64,000 nt of DNA from Terriglobia bacterium (GCA_020073215.1 JAIQFO010000018.1:29971-93970), one strand, 5' to 3'; shown: positions 15,717 to 24,460, numbered from the stretch's first letter. A program made the numbers and translations. Notes: a model not told the origin generated them from the sequence alone.

Positions 15717-17513
15717 TCATTCACTGACGCGAAATGAAGGGTCCAGAACTACTGCTGCCAAAGAGATTCGAAGCGCGGTGTAATGCTGAGCAATTCCCTC
15801 CAAGGAATTGGTGAGCATTACATCGCCATTCCCTTGGAACAGGCTGACGTCCCCGGTTACCTCGAAGACAGAACCGTCCGGTGTTTGCTTCGGTGTGAGG
15901 ACGAGCTTGGTGATGCGCTTCCGTAGTTGCTCGCGGGCTATCGCGGGGTCGCCCGCCAGAATCTTCACGAACTCTTGGGACTTGCGTTCGAAGAACTCGC
16001 GTATCTCTTCAATCGTGAACACGGGCACCTTCGGCGCCGAGCCAGCATTCCGAAGACGCTCGATTTGGACGATGCGAGCTTCCACGGAAGCAAGCCTCGC
16101 GGACAGAGCAGGCGAAAAGCCATGCTTCGCGATTGCGTCAACGAGATTGTGCTGCTCTTTCTTGAGAGTGGCGTGTTCATCTTTCAAGTGGGAGTCTTGC
16201 GATGCCGCTTCGCGGGCGCGCCTCGTGTCCGTATCCAGAGTCGCCTTGAGTTGGGTGCGGAAGGATTGGACGCGCTCTTCCTCCAGCCGCGGGTCAAGTA
16301 GGTTCGCGGAGAGGGCAGCTAGAAGTTGCTGCTCCAGTTTTCGTTGCGGGATGGTCACACTGTTCTTGCAGACGCCACGGCGGCGGTGATTGGGGCATCC
16401 GTAGCGCGCGTTCGGAGCCTGGCCGGAGACGATTACTATATTCGCGCTGCACAGCCCGCATTCGAGCAAACTGCTGAACAAGTAAAGGCGGCTCGTCTTC
16501 GTCCGGTTCATTCCGCCAAGCCGCTTCGGACCGTACTTCTCTCGCACACGACGGTTCTGCTCCCGGGCTGCCTGCCAGAGTTCGTGGGACACGATGCGCA
16601 ACTCCGGCACCTCGACACGCACCCACTCGGACTCCAGTCGGGGACGTTGTTCCGTCTTGCCGGTCTCGCGATTCCGGACCGTCTGCGTGCGATTCCATAC
16701 CACAACGCCGCGGTACTTCTCGTTGAGCAGCATCTCGCGAATTGCCGAGGGGCACCACGCACGTATCTTCCCCTTGTGAGGTGCTTGCGGAGAGAGGATG
16801 CCCTCTGCGTTTAGAGTCTTGGCAATGTCGGCATAACTCGCTCCCGCGGCGTACATTTCAAAGATGCGAACGATAACCGCCTTCTCTTCGGGGATAATCT
16901 GCTGCAAAACTCCTATAACAGCGGGACGACCATACTCGCCGCGGCGGTTTGGGTCTTCCACAGGAACGTTTCTATATCCGTAGCACTTGCCGCCGGGTAC
17001 ATAACCATTAAGAACGCGCCCGCGCTGACCGCGATGAACCTTATCGCGCAGTCCGAATACGTACTGTTCATTCATCATCCCGTGGAGGGTGAAGATCTGC
17101 CGGAATCCGGGTTGACGCGAATCCAGCCCTTGCGCGGCAAAGTAGAGGGAGACACCGTAGTTATCAAGAACGTCAGTCACCTTCAGTACGTCGGGCAAAT
17201 ATCGACCTAGGCGGGAACTGTCATCAATCAAAATGATGTCGAACGGTCGTGGGGCGGTCTTCGCCAGTCGGATAAGGTCATTGAGACCGTCCCTTCCGAC
17301 CATGCTCTGTCCGGTGATCCCGGAATCTGCCCGGATGAAATCGTCGAGCACCGTCCAGCCCTTCTGTCCAGCGACAGCGCGACATTGACGAATCTGGTCG
17401 TCATTGGACGTCGGACGCTGCAGGTCGGACGAGTAGCGCGCGTAGACGGCGCATCGCCCTTGCGGCTGCCCAGACGGTTGGCTCGGATTGGAAGACTTGT
17501 GTGGCGTAACTAT
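15717..17513 (-). CDS. large serine recombinase, non-standard start codon
   Basis: From residue 20 the frame reads RCAVYARYSSDLQRPTS, the N-terminal resolvase motif with the probable catalytic Ser (S28), followed by the resolvase core (IILIDDSSRLGR), a recombinase domain (GGKCYGYRN, AGASYADIAKTLNAEGI), a Cys-rich zinc ribbon (ECGLCSANIV and YGCPNHRRRGVCKN) and a C-terminal coiled coil. The full length of about 598 residues is normal. No ATG, GTG or TTG lies between the upstream stop (17547-17549) and the GTG at 17351, which would delete the catalytic Ser. I therefore place the start at ATA 17513, which overlaps the stop of the gene before it (ATAG). The enzyme integrates or excises mobile DNA. 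Confidence 0.75.
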   Translation of the reverse strand: MVTPHKSSNPSQPSGQPQGRCAVYARYSSDLQRPTSNDDQIRQCRAVAGQKGWTVLDDFIRADSGITGQSMVGRDGLNDLIRLAKTAPRPFDIILIDDSSRLGRYLPDVLKVTDVLDNYGVSLYFAAQGLDSRQPGFRQIFTLHGMMNEQYVFGLRDKVHRGQRGRVLNGYVPGGKCYGYRNVPVEDPNRRGEYGRPAVIGVLQQIIPEEKAVIVRIFEMYAAGASYADIAKTLNAEGILSPQAPHKGKIRAWCPSAIREMLLNEKYRGVVVWNRTQTVRNRETGKTEQRPRLESEWVRVEVPELRIVSHELWQAAREQNRRVREKYGPKRLGGMNRTKTSRLYLFSSLLECGLCSANIVIVSGQAPNARYGCPNHRRRGVCKNSVTIPQRKLEQQLLAALSANLLDPRLEEERVQSFRTQLKATLDTDTRRAREAASQDSHLKDEHATLKKEQHNLVDAIAKHGFSPALSARLASVEARIVQIERLRNAGSAPKVPVFTIEEIREFFERKSQEFVKILAGDPAIAREQLRKRITKLVLTPKQTPDGSVFEVTGDVSLFQGNGDVMLTNSLEGIAQHYTALRISLAAVVLDPSFRVSE

Positions 17514-17815
17514 CGTTCGCGGCGGGAAGCTGCACCGCGACCTCCTCTAATAAGTGGTTTTGGTATTGGGTTTTCGTAGTTCACTGACATTGGCGGCTGC
17601 TTCAGTTCGATCCCGCGCTCTCGTAGGAATTCCTGGACCAGGCGTGGAACCAGCCATTCGTGAGTAACCGAACGCAATGCTGCAAGGTCCGGCGGTCCGG
17701 CGGGGATCTCAAGCCTGCTATCGGTTGCGCGCTTCCCTGCCGCACCGGCGGCGTCACCGCGAGCCGGGACCCGCTTCGCCTTGATCAAATCGGTAGCTGT
17801 TCTTTCCTCTTTCAT
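17510..17815 (-). CDS. hypothetical protein upstream of recombinase
   Basis: This 101-residue protein starts MKEERTATDLIKAKRVPARG and is basic and Ala-rich. The middle, VTHEWLVPRLVQEFLRERGIEL, looks like a helix-rich partner or DNA-binding segment. Its stop codon overlaps the start of the recombinase, so the two are coupled. Short ORFs before serine recombinases often help them, but I cannot name this one. Confidence 0.6.
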   Translation of the reverse strand: MKEERTATDLIKAKRVPARGDAAGAAGKRATDSRLEIPAGPPDLAALRSVTHEWLVPRLVQEFLRERGIELKQPPMSVNYENPIPKPLIRGGRGAASRRER

Positions 17816-17908
17816 TCTTATTTCTCCTTCAAGCTTTCCATCTGCCTCTCACAACCCATCGCGTGCGCGCACAACTCCAGTTCTTAACCCGGAGGGTGGG
17901 CATGAATA

Positions 17909-18031
17909 TCACGGGGCCCTGGGAAGACAGCTGTAATTCAGGTACGCAACTCGATAGCGAATGGGACCCGCCGGTGCGAATATATCCTTAGGTTCACGAT
18001 GACCTTTGCCTCCCCAGTCGTGGCTAGGCAT
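17909..18031 (-). CDS. small overlapping hypothetical protein
   Basis: This is a 40-residue frame, MPSHDWGGKGHREPKDIFAP onward. Its ATG lies inside the last codons of the upstream gene and is preceded by AAGGAGGGG, one of the strongest ribosome sites in the window. The eight-base overlap and the position inside the recombinase operon argue that it is translated. No family is recognised. Confidence 0.5.
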   Translation of the reverse strand: MPSHDWGGKGHREPKDIFAPAGPIRYRVAYLNYSCLPRAP

Positions 18032-18524
18032 GTTCCCCTCCTTCGTCTATGAGACCCTCAAAAAGCTGGCAAGCCAGCTCTTCATCCACACTGAGCTTTA
18101 GTTGCGAGGAGTCGAACTTCTCCGGTGCGCCGTCAGATTCAGCGAAGATTCGCTTGTCTCGCTCAATGGCTTCAATAAAGGTGCGAAGGTTTACCGCGGC
18201 AGCCAGCAGCTGGCGATAGAGCTTCTCGTTTACCGCTTTGATCGGCTTGAAGCAGCACTCGCCGATAAGCAACTTGCTGACGTCTGGGGAATACGGCAGA
18301 GAAGGATCTTGGACCACCTTCAGCAGGTAGCAGAGCCGGATGCGCTTGCGACACAATTCGCATGTAGTCTCAGACTCATGCCCTGCGTCGTAGCATTGCC
18401 CCTTGTACAGGAACCGAGCTGCATCCACCGACTGCCACGTGTCTTCGCCCTGGGGTCGACTGGAGCTCCGCACTCTCTTGTTGGATCGCGGCCGGACTTT
18501 CTTGAGATTGATTTGATCAGTCAT
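18024..18524 (-). CDS. Cys-rich zinc-binding-like hypothetical protein
   Basis: The 166-residue protein has a basic N end (LKKVRPRSNKRVRSSSRPQG), then CYDAGHESETTCELCRKRIRLCYLL and, 30 residues later, LLIGECCFKP. These Cys pairs resemble a treble-clef or zinc ribbon. The C-terminal half is helical and charged (LYRQLLAAAVNLRTFIEAIERDKR). It begins the recombinase operon and overlaps the next small gene. A role in DNA binding for the mobile element is possible but unproven. Confidence 0.65.
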   Translation of the reverse strand: MTDQINLKKVRPRSNKRVRSSSRPQGEDTWQSVDAARFLYKGQCYDAGHESETTCELCRKRIRLCYLLKVVQDPSLPYSPDVSKLLIGECCFKPIKAVNEKLYRQLLAAAVNLRTFIEAIERDKRIFAESDGAPEKFDSSQLKLSVDEELACQLFEGLIDEGGEHA

Positions 18525-18623
18525 AATGTCCTCGCTCCTTTTCCTCTTCTTTATAGGCGCAACCGTTGGCGGTGGTGATCGAAGGGAGGCGCCCTTGCGG
18601 GCGCCATCCCGCCAATCACACGT

Positions 18624-19925
18624 TTAGTCACCGTCTACCTCCGATCCATCGGACGGCTCCAAGTCCATGCCTTCACCGAGCTGCGGGATCTGCAGTCCGT
18701 GGAGCTCCGGCATGGAACGGCCGGCGAGTCCCTGGAGATCGCCGTACATTCCCGCGGTCCCATTCATCAGCATTTCCAGGCGCCGCGCGCGTTTCGCCCA
18801 ATGCTTCGTCAAGGCACGCTTCTCAGCTTCGAGGTCGTCTTGCATAGAGACGCAGGCTTCGACGATCGCAGAGACGCGATTGCGGAAAAGTGGACCGATG
18901 AGGTACTCATACAGGCGTTCCATCTTTCCGTCTTTACCTTGCGTGACAACTTTCGCCATCGCTGCCTCAACGAGTGCGTGACGCAGCGCTTTGGCTAAGG
19001 GCAACGTGCAACGCATCGCCGCCACCCACACGCCCTCCAGGCGATCGAAGGTATCGACGCCTTTAGGCATGGTGGTGGTGACAATTGCACCGACATGAGC
19101 GCCCACGAGTCGTTGGTCTTCACGGTTCTTGATGAGCCACTCGTTGCTCCAGCTGCGCGTGCGCTTGCTTTCCCACAGAATCGTGCCGCACTGCAGCCCA
19201 TTGGGACCGACGACTTTGTGCACAACGTCGCCGCCGTTGCGCCCCTTGGGGACCGGCTCGATCTGGTCAGCCGGGAAGGCGGCCCGCAACATGGCTTCGA
19301 GTTCCAGTTCCAGGACCTCCCCTTGGAGCTGCGAGTTCTGCTCGCCTTTGCGGCGCAGTTCCTCGACCTGCGTCTTCATGTCGGAGATCAGCTTGTCCTT
19401 TTCTGCCAGCTTCAGCAGATAGGTTTGCTCTTCTTCTTTCTGAGTAGCCTCGCGGATGCGCAGGCGCTCGGCTTGGAGACGGCGTTCGATCTCCAATTCC
19501 AGGCGCTGTTTTTCCTCTTCGAGGGTGCGGCGTTCTTTGCGCAAGGCGAGTTCAGCGTTTTCTGCCTTAGCGAGCTTGGCTTGCTTGTCAGCCAGCTCCT
19601 GCTCGACAGCGAGCAGCCGGTCGGCGTAAGCGTCCGCGGCTTTCTTCTCGGCAGCTTTTGCCAGAACGTCGCGTTCCGCGCGGAGCTTCTGTTCAACCGC
19701 GGCGTCGATTTCGCCATAGCGAACATCTAACTCGCGCTTCAGGTCCTCCAGCGCCTTGCGGCGCTGGGAAAGATCCTGTTCATGCTTATTCAGCGCGCTG
19801 GCACGTTCCTGTGTCTCGCGCTGAATCTTGGCACGTTCGGCGGCAATAAGTGGTTGGGCAAGAGTTTCCGTGAGAGGAAACTCGACATTACAGCTTGGGC
19901 AAGTAATAGTGGTCTCGTGCAACAT
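18624..19925 (-). CDS. DUF2130-domain coiled-coil protein
   Basis: The 433-residue protein starts MLHETTITCPSCNVEFPLTE, a short zinc-ribbon-like CPSC. Residues 30-205 are a long coiled coil rich in Glu, Lys, Arg, Ala and Leu. Residues 210-390 hold the DUF2130 domain (LEAMLRAAFPADQIEPVPKGRNGGDVVH, ILWESKRTRSWSNEWLIKNREDQRLVGAHVGAIVTTTMP). The WESKRT segment gives the E-x-K of a restriction-endonuclease-like fold, so the domain may be a nuclease. It follows the exonuclease at 20072 on the same strand. Role in DNA transactions or defence is a reasonable inference. Confidence 0.8.
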   Translation of the reverse strand: MLHETTITCPSCNVEFPLTETLAQPLIAAERAKIQRETQERASALNKHEQDLSQRRKALEDLKRELDVRYGEIDAAVEQKLRAERDVLAKAAEKKAADAYADRLLAVEQELADKQAKLAKAENAELALRKERRTLEEEKQRLELEIERRLQAERLRIREATQKEEEQTYLLKLAEKDKLISDMKTQVEELRRKGEQNSQLQGEVLELELEAMLRAAFPADQIEPVPKGRNGGDVVHKVVGPNGLQCGTILWESKRTRSWSNEWLIKNREDQRLVGAHVGAIVTTTMPKGVDTFDRLEGVWVAAMRCTLPLAKALRHALVEAAMAKVVTQGKDGKMERLYEYLIGPLFRNRVSAIVEACVSMQDDLEAEKRALTKHWAKRARRLEMLMNGTAGMYGDLQGLAGRSMPELHGLQIPQLGEGMDLEPSDGSEVDGD

Positions 19926-20034
19926 AGCAGCCTCCTTTGGCTTTGGTTGGGGCTGCCTATTGCACCGGACCGCCGATTGGCGGACAATAACGTAGAGCTG
20001 TATTCCGGGCTCTAGACAGCCTGGTTTATGGTTA

Positions 20035-20065
20035 GCCCCGCGTTAGCGCGCGGGGCGCTTTATTT
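20035..20065 (+). terminator. GC-rich hairpin with T-rich tail
   Basis: GCCCCGCG (20035-20042) pairs with CGCGGGGC (20049-20056), followed on the plus strand by GCTTTATTT. The nearest genes are on the minus strand, so its role may instead be to separate the exonuclease and DUF2130 transcripts or to stop antisense transcription. Confidence 0.45.
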
Positions 20066-20071
20066 CAGAGC

Positions 20072-20758
20072 TTATGTAAGACTCACCTCCGCGACTGGGT
20101 TTACAATCGGTTCCATTACGGAAGTTGTGAACAGCTGCTCTTCATCAAGAGCAAGCTGTCTCGGCTCCTGGTACGTCAACCGGCAAAACACGCGATAAGT
20201 GAGTTGCACGTCTTCACGGCAATACTTCTTTATGCTGTCGATGTCGCGTTCTGCCCACCAACGGGCGACGTTCGTGCCCTCGCCGGTTTTTCTGCCACAA
20301 CCAAGAGCTGAGCCTAGCGCATCGAGCGTGACGCCTTTCTTGTTGCCGCTCCAGTTGGTCCACAGCTGCAACGTGTCGATTACATCCGCCGTGTAGTACC
20401 GGCGCGTGTCCAATGTGCGGCTAGGCTGAATGCCCAAAATCCAGCTGCGCTGCTGCAGGAAGCGAATGTCAAAATCCAGAACGTTGTGACCGACAACTAC
20501 GTCGCCTGGTCTCAAGGCGTCCCAAAAGCCGGTGATGATGCAAGCCTCGTCTTCACCAGCGAACGTGATCTCCTTCGCCGCCTTGCCGTCATCTTCCAGC
20601 ATTCCGACGCAGACCACGCGACCGGTCATCGCATCCAGCGCACCCTTCTCATCACTCGGGTCCAGCGCCACCGTCTCGATGTCGAGGACCACGGTGCGGC
20701 GGTCCTCCGAAGCTTGGGTGCCGCCAACTTGCTGGTTTGATTTTCGCTTGTAGTCCAT
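20072..20758 (-). CDS. DEDD-family 3'-5' exonuclease-like protein
   Basis: The ATG at 20758 follows GAAGGGG and gives 228 residues; ATG 20779 is the alternative. The three exonuclease motifs are visible: VVLDIETVALDP (ExoI), GHNVLDFDIRFLQQR (ExoII) and KKYCREDVQLTYRVF (ExoIII). These supply the four acidic residues that hold two metal ions. The protein resembles predicted 3'-5' exonucleases of the PolB/RNase H-like fold and has no polymerase domain. It may trim DNA or RNA in repair, in mobile element transfer or in phage defence. It is the first gene of a minus-strand series that ends at the recombinase. Confidence 0.8.
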   Translation of the reverse strand: MDYKRKSNQQVGGTQASEDRRTVVLDIETVALDPSDEKGALDAMTGRVVCVGMLEDDGKAAKEITFAGEDEACIITGFWDALRPGDVVVGHNVLDFDIRFLQQRSWILGIQPSRTLDTRRYYTADVIDTLQLWTNWSGNKKGVTLDALGSALGCGRKTGEGTNVARWWAERDIDSIKKYCREDVQLTYRVFCRLTYQEPRQLALDEEQLFTTSVMEPIVNPVAEVSLT

Positions 20759-20930
20759 AACGTTTTCCCCTTCGGCCATAGTATACAGCGGTGAATTGAA
20801 AATCGTCTAGAAATTGGCTAGTTTTCCAATAAATCTTTGGTAACAATAGGCAAGTGATTGATAATAAATAGGTTATGTTGTCTTGTATAATACCTACAGA
20901 TACTCTATAGTATGCACAGGAGTATGCAAT

Positions 20931-22019
20931 ATGCGTTTACGCAAGACCATCCGACTCAACGGCACCGACTACCAGATCGACTCTGAGAAAATCGTCCGGC
21001 TCGCCTCTCGTCTCGAACCGAAGGGCATCGACAAATATTGGACCAAGATCCAGGGCCGCCGATTTCCTCCTAAACAAATCGTGTCTGAGTTGCTTGGTGT
21101 TCCGCTCGTGGACTTCACGACCATGGACGCGAGCCGCATCCTGAGCGCGGTTGGACTCCAGGTGCAATCGGCGAACGACAAACCTGAGCCGGCCAGAACT
21201 CAATCCGAAACGTTGCTGCCAGAATACTTCCGGGCCCACGGGTTGACCGACATTGAAGTTGAGCCAGCTATCGAGAACAGCAACAATCGGCCCGATTACC
21301 GGTTGCGTGCGGATGGTACCGAGGTGCTGCTGGAAGTTGAGGATTTCAGTGCGAAACCTGAAGACCTTCGCGTCCGCGGTGGTACCTATAACCCGTATGG
21401 TCCAGTCCGAGAAACAATCAGTGCCGCACGAAGGAAATTCAAGGATATGGAGGAGCACTGCTGTTGCCTAGTTCTGCAGAACCAGGAGAAGCTGCGGATC
21501 GGCCTCAACTGGCAGATCGTCATCGGAGCGATGCTCAGCGACCTCGGGCCCCCCCTCTCCGCGAGCACTATCACTGGAAAGGGTGAAATCTCGAAGACAG
21601 AGCACTTTGCTCAGGGAGACGGAGGGACTACCGAGCATATGGCGATTGCACCGGAGAACACGATCGTCAGCGCAATAATCGTGGTCGAACGATACGCGAT
21701 TGGCGAAAAACGATTTCGCCTTTTCGTGCACGAACGGGAGCAGGAGTTGGGACGAGAACTTAGTGTTGGAGAATGTCTGCAGTCAGTAGAACAGTCGGCG
21801 GGCACCGAGCGTGAGCTCTCATTGAACCAAATACGAGTTCGAGTTCACGAGAATCCGTACGCGAGAGTTCCCCTCGATCGTCGCTTGTTCCGTGGACCGT
21901 TCGATGAGCGGTATGGTGTGGTTGAGGACCCGAATCGATGGGGCCAAATTTATGCGGGCCGAGGTGTCGCCGAGTTTGAGAGACAATCGGCGGCAGCCAA
22001 GCTCCTCAGCAGATCATAA
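20931..22019 (+). CDS. hypothetical protein with PD-(D/E)XK-like motif
   Basis: From ATG 20931 the protein has 362 residues and starts MRLRKTIRLNGTDYQID. Residues 15-75 may form a DNA-binding or partner domain (KYWTKIQGRRFPPKQIVSELLGVPLVDF). Then PDYRLRADGTEVLLEVEDFS gives a D-x(9)-E-x-E arrangement like restriction-type nucleases, but with EVE instead of the usual EVK, so catalysis is uncertain. The C-terminal half has GGTTEHMAI and NPYARVPLDRRLFRGPFDERYG. The gene is alone on the plus strand, preceded by AT-rich DNA with a TATAAT box (20886). It is not a family I know. Position between an exonuclease and a Ubl operon suggests a defence role. Confidence 0.65.
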   Translation: MRLRKTIRLNGTDYQIDSEKIVRLASRLEPKGIDKYWTKIQGRRFPPKQIVSELLGVPLVDFTTMDASRILSAVGLQVQSANDKPEPARTQSETLLPEYFRAHGLTDIEVEPAIENSNNRPDYRLRADGTEVLLEVEDFSAKPEDLRVRGGTYNPYGPVRETISAARRKFKDMEEHCCCLVLQNQEKLRIGLNWQIVIGAMLSDLGPPLSASTITGKGEISKTEHFAQGDGGTTEHMAIAPENTIVSAIIVVERYAIGEKRFRLFVHEREQELGRELSVGECLQSVEQSAGTERELSLNQIRVRVHENPYARVPLDRRLFRGPFDERYGVVEDPNRWGQIYAGRGVAEFERQSAAAKLLSRS

Positions 22020-22060
22020 TTGTCGCTACGGAAATTGAGCTGGGTCAGTATTCATTCACT

Positions 22061-23473
22061 TTACCGATCGATGCTGGCGTCGCAGAATTTTATTCCGGCC
22101 GAATCCTGCGCAGTGTAGTTGCGACTTGTTTCCGCGAATCTCCTGTCCAGGCCCGTTAGCGCGACTTTGATATCCGTGTAGGATGGCCCGTCATGCAAGA
22201 GCCTTATCGCCTCGGCCAGAACAACAGTAGCTGCAGTCGCTCCGACGAACGGAACTGCGACGGACTTGCCTGCCAGCTCCGCCCGTCCGCACTCGTCATT
22301 GGCCAGCTGCGCGTAAGCAGGGTTTTCCCTCGCAAGACGTTCCCGCTTTTCGCGCCGCCTAGTTTCTTCCGCCGGCGTGAGATCGGGCCACAACTCCTCT
22401 GCCGTGCGAGGATTCGGGAGCGTATGGAAACTGATCGTCTCAAAGTTGTCTTTGTCGCCGCCGAGGCCGCTTTCCATCACGCGTGCAAACCCCGCCGTAG
22501 CAAGATCGCGGCGGGCGGGATTTGAATCGAAACCGCAGAGCGCCAGCCGCGGCTCGGTCTGCGGCGGCGCGGTACGGCAGCGGAAATTGGAATCAAAAGG
22601 CCGTTCGACCAGCCTGGTCCTGAAGCCGCGTTCCTCCATCCATTTGCTGCATATCCGCGTCTTGAGCTGGCCTTCATCCTTCGGGGTGAAAATCATCCCC
22701 GTTTCGACGTTTTCCGGCTCAACCTTGTCAAAATCGTTGAGATAGATTTCACTTGCGTTCCACTGCGCGTAAGGAAGCGCCGCTAGCCCCCATAGATAGG
22801 AGTTGCCGAGGTGACCGAGACCGAGGACCCAAAGGTCACGCGGCAGAACCTCCACCGGCACGCCAAGTGCAGCGGGATCGCTGATGGGAAGATCGGGCCG
22901 CCAGAGGGAAAGCCCGACTGCGCGTCGTCCAGCCTCGATGCTGAGTTCCGCGAAGACGAGGAACATTTCGGAAATCGCTAGCGCGCCGGCGAGGACGCCC
23001 GAAAGAGCGCAATATTGCCTCTGCGGGAGCGGATCGACACTCGCCGCCGGTCCGACCTTCACGATCCACCCGTCAAAGGTGACGCGAAGCGCACCTCGAA
23101 CAGCGGCCGCATTCCCGAATAGCAGTGCAGGGCCCTCAATTTCAGATTTGGCCGCGGCGCACAGGCTGTTCGGGCCAACGATGTCTGCGAGGGCCGAACC
23201 GAGTGTGCATGCGAGCGAAGGCCACACCAGAAGGCGCGCATCGGCAACATCGCGCTCCAGCACGACCCTGACCGCGCCTGGAAAGCAGCGCGCCGCGATA
23301 TTGGTGGCCGTGAGCACAGCCAGTTGCAATGTTCGGGATTGTTCAACATCCGTCCCGCATCGGAGAGTGATCCCGAAGCGCTCTCGCCGCGCGAGCGCCT
23401 CCTGTGTGGACAATGCGCTGCTGTCGACGAGCAGCTTCGAGATGCGGGAGAGCGTGATGCTGGAAACGTCCAT
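22061..23473 (-). CDS. E1-like ThiF-family adenylyltransferase of a ubiquitin-like system
   Basis: The ATG at 23473 lies three bases after the JAB stop and gives 470 residues; longer reads overlap the JAB gene and are Arg-rich noise. Residues 1-210 are an N-terminal domain without a motif I can name. Residues 213-430 are the ThiF/E1 core: WVLGLGHLGNSYLWGL binds ATP, LNDFDKVEPENVETGM and KTRICSK carry the Asp, Arg and Lys that position it, and LCGFDSNPARRDLA is the crossover segment. C395 (NDECGRAELAG), followed by VAVPFVGATAATVVLAEAIR, is the candidate catalytic Cys. E1 enzymes adenylate the C end of a Ubl and hand it on as a thioester. It is the last gene of the operon. Confidence 0.85.
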   Translation of the reverse strand: MDVSSITLSRISKLLVDSSALSTQEALARRERFGITLRCGTDVEQSRTLQLAVLTATNIAARCFPGAVRVVLERDVADARLLVWPSLACTLGSALADIVGPNSLCAAAKSEIEGPALLFGNAAAVRGALRVTFDGWIVKVGPAASVDPLPQRQYCALSGVLAGALAISEMFLVFAELSIEAGRRAVGLSLWRPDLPISDPAALGVPVEVLPRDLWVLGLGHLGNSYLWGLAALPYAQWNASEIYLNDFDKVEPENVETGMIFTPKDEGQLKTRICSKWMEERGFRTRLVERPFDSNFRCRTAPPQTEPRLALCGFDSNPARRDLATAGFARVMESGLGGDKDNFETISFHTLPNPRTAEELWPDLTPAEETRRREKRERLARENPAYAQLANDECGRAELAGKSVAVPFVGATAATVVLAEAIRLLHDGPSYTDIKVALTGLDRRFAETSRNYTAQDSAGIKFCDASIDR

Positions 23474-23475
23474 AT

Positions 23476-23973
23476 TCACCAGAGCGTCAAACTTACGCGG
23501 TGTTTCCCGCGAGATAAGGGATGGCTGCGCCATTCGAAATTGCCGAGATACTCGTGTATGCCGGCCCCGTCGAGCGACCACCACGAGGTATTCCCGAAAT
23601 TGGGAACGATAATTGCGGTATGGTCCTGCACCGGGATCATCGGGTTTCGCTTGTCGATGGGGCTCTGTCCGACATTCCGCCCCGGATGAGTGTGCACGTC
23701 GGCAACAACACGCAGCTTGTTCTTCCTGCAATGCCCCCATAGCGCCGCGTGGCCGACCGCGTGAAAAGCGATGGCGCCTCCCTGATAAGCATTCGGATCG
23801 AGATCGTCGTAGCAGATGAACGCGGTGACATGATCGGAAGGGCCGTCCTGCGGTGCCAACAGAAAGGCGCCGCTCTCCCTTTCTCCCATTCCACGCAGCC
23901 GCAGCTGAATGACTATTCGGCGCCAAAGCCAGATCGGAATGCGGATCGAGTTCCGAGCAGGATCAGAGGCCAA
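23476..23973 (-). CDS. JAB/JAMM-domain isopeptidase (deubiquitinase-like)
   Basis: The 165-residue protein is a stand-alone JAMM domain. E33 (RESGAF), H94 and H96 (ADVHTHPG), S104 and D107 match the metal-binding pattern E, H-x-H-P and S-x2-D of zinc isopeptidases. JAB proteins in such operons cut Ubl precursors or remove Ubls from targets. A TTG start at 23973 is preceded by GGAG six bases before and overlaps the E2 gene by 11 bases, which implies coupling. A later start would lose the first strand. Confidence 0.85.
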   Translation of the reverse strand: MASDPARNSIRIPIWLWRRIVIQLRLRGMGERESGAFLLAPQDGPSDHVTAFICYDDLDPNAYQGGAIAFHAVGHAALWGHCRKNKLRVVADVHTHPGRNVGQSPIDKRNPMIPVQDHTAIIVPNFGNTSWWSLDGAGIHEYLGNFEWRSHPLSRGKHRVSLTLW

Positions 23974-24457
23974 GATAGTCTCCGCAGTTCAGGAGTGAAT
24001 GGAACTCTTCCAGATAGTCGACGATCGTGTGGTTGCTGTCCCAAACAAGACTGGGCTGATCCTTGGCCCAGTCGGGGTGGCCTTGGGCCGCCACGCGGTC
24101 GTAGGGGTGATAGAAAGCTCTGCCGCCTTCCCAGTCGGTGCGGAACACTTTGGCGAAACGGCTGTCCGGCCTTCCCTTGGGGCGCTTGGCAAATTCGAGA
24201 GTGGCCTTGGTGCTCGGATCCCAAAACGTGCTGGTGGGAGGGACCGTCCGGTAGTTCGAAAGGTCGAGCTGAACATAGAAGCGATCCGGAGCGTTCGGCC
24301 GCGAAGCCGCCGCCATCCATAGAATGCGCGCCGACCAGGCCAGTTGGTCCGGCAGAACATCCGCGCCGGCCAAGCCCCAATATCCCTTCAGGGCGCCCAC
24401 ACGGAATTCGGCCGATGCGACGTCAGCCTCGAACAAACGCTGGTCGGGTTTATCCAT
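23963..24457 (-). CDS. E2-like (UBC-fold) protein of the ubiquitin-like operon
   Basis: The protein has 164 residues and starts three bases after the Ubl stop codon. It follows the shape of the UBC fold. A strand region, RFYVQLDLSNYRTVPPTSTFWDP, resembles the E2 segment before the catalytic site, and AFYHPYDRVAAQGHPDW stands where E2 enzymes have HPN. TIVDYLEEFHSLLNCG resembles the last helices (TI-x2-L-x3-LL). The only Cys is C158 near the C end; none lies just after the HPY segment, where canonical E2s carry theirs. It may use C158, a different nucleophile, or be a scaffold. The assignment rests mainly on operon position plus these landmarks. Confidence 0.65.
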   Translation of the reverse strand: MDKPDQRLFEADVASAEFRVGALKGYWGLAGADVLPDQLAWSARILWMAAASRPNAPDRFYVQLDLSNYRTVPPTSTFWDPSTKATLEFAKRPKGRPDSRFAKVFRTDWEGGRAFYHPYDRVAAQGHPDWAKDQPSLVWDSNHTIVDYLEEFHSLLNCGDYLGL

Positions 24458-24460
24458 CCG

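Noticed and set aside
23474..23926. N-terminal extension of the E1 protein over the JAB gene
   Set aside because: The extra 151 residues are Arg- and Ser-rich noise; the JAB frame there has full JAMM ligands, and an ATG lies three bases after its stop.
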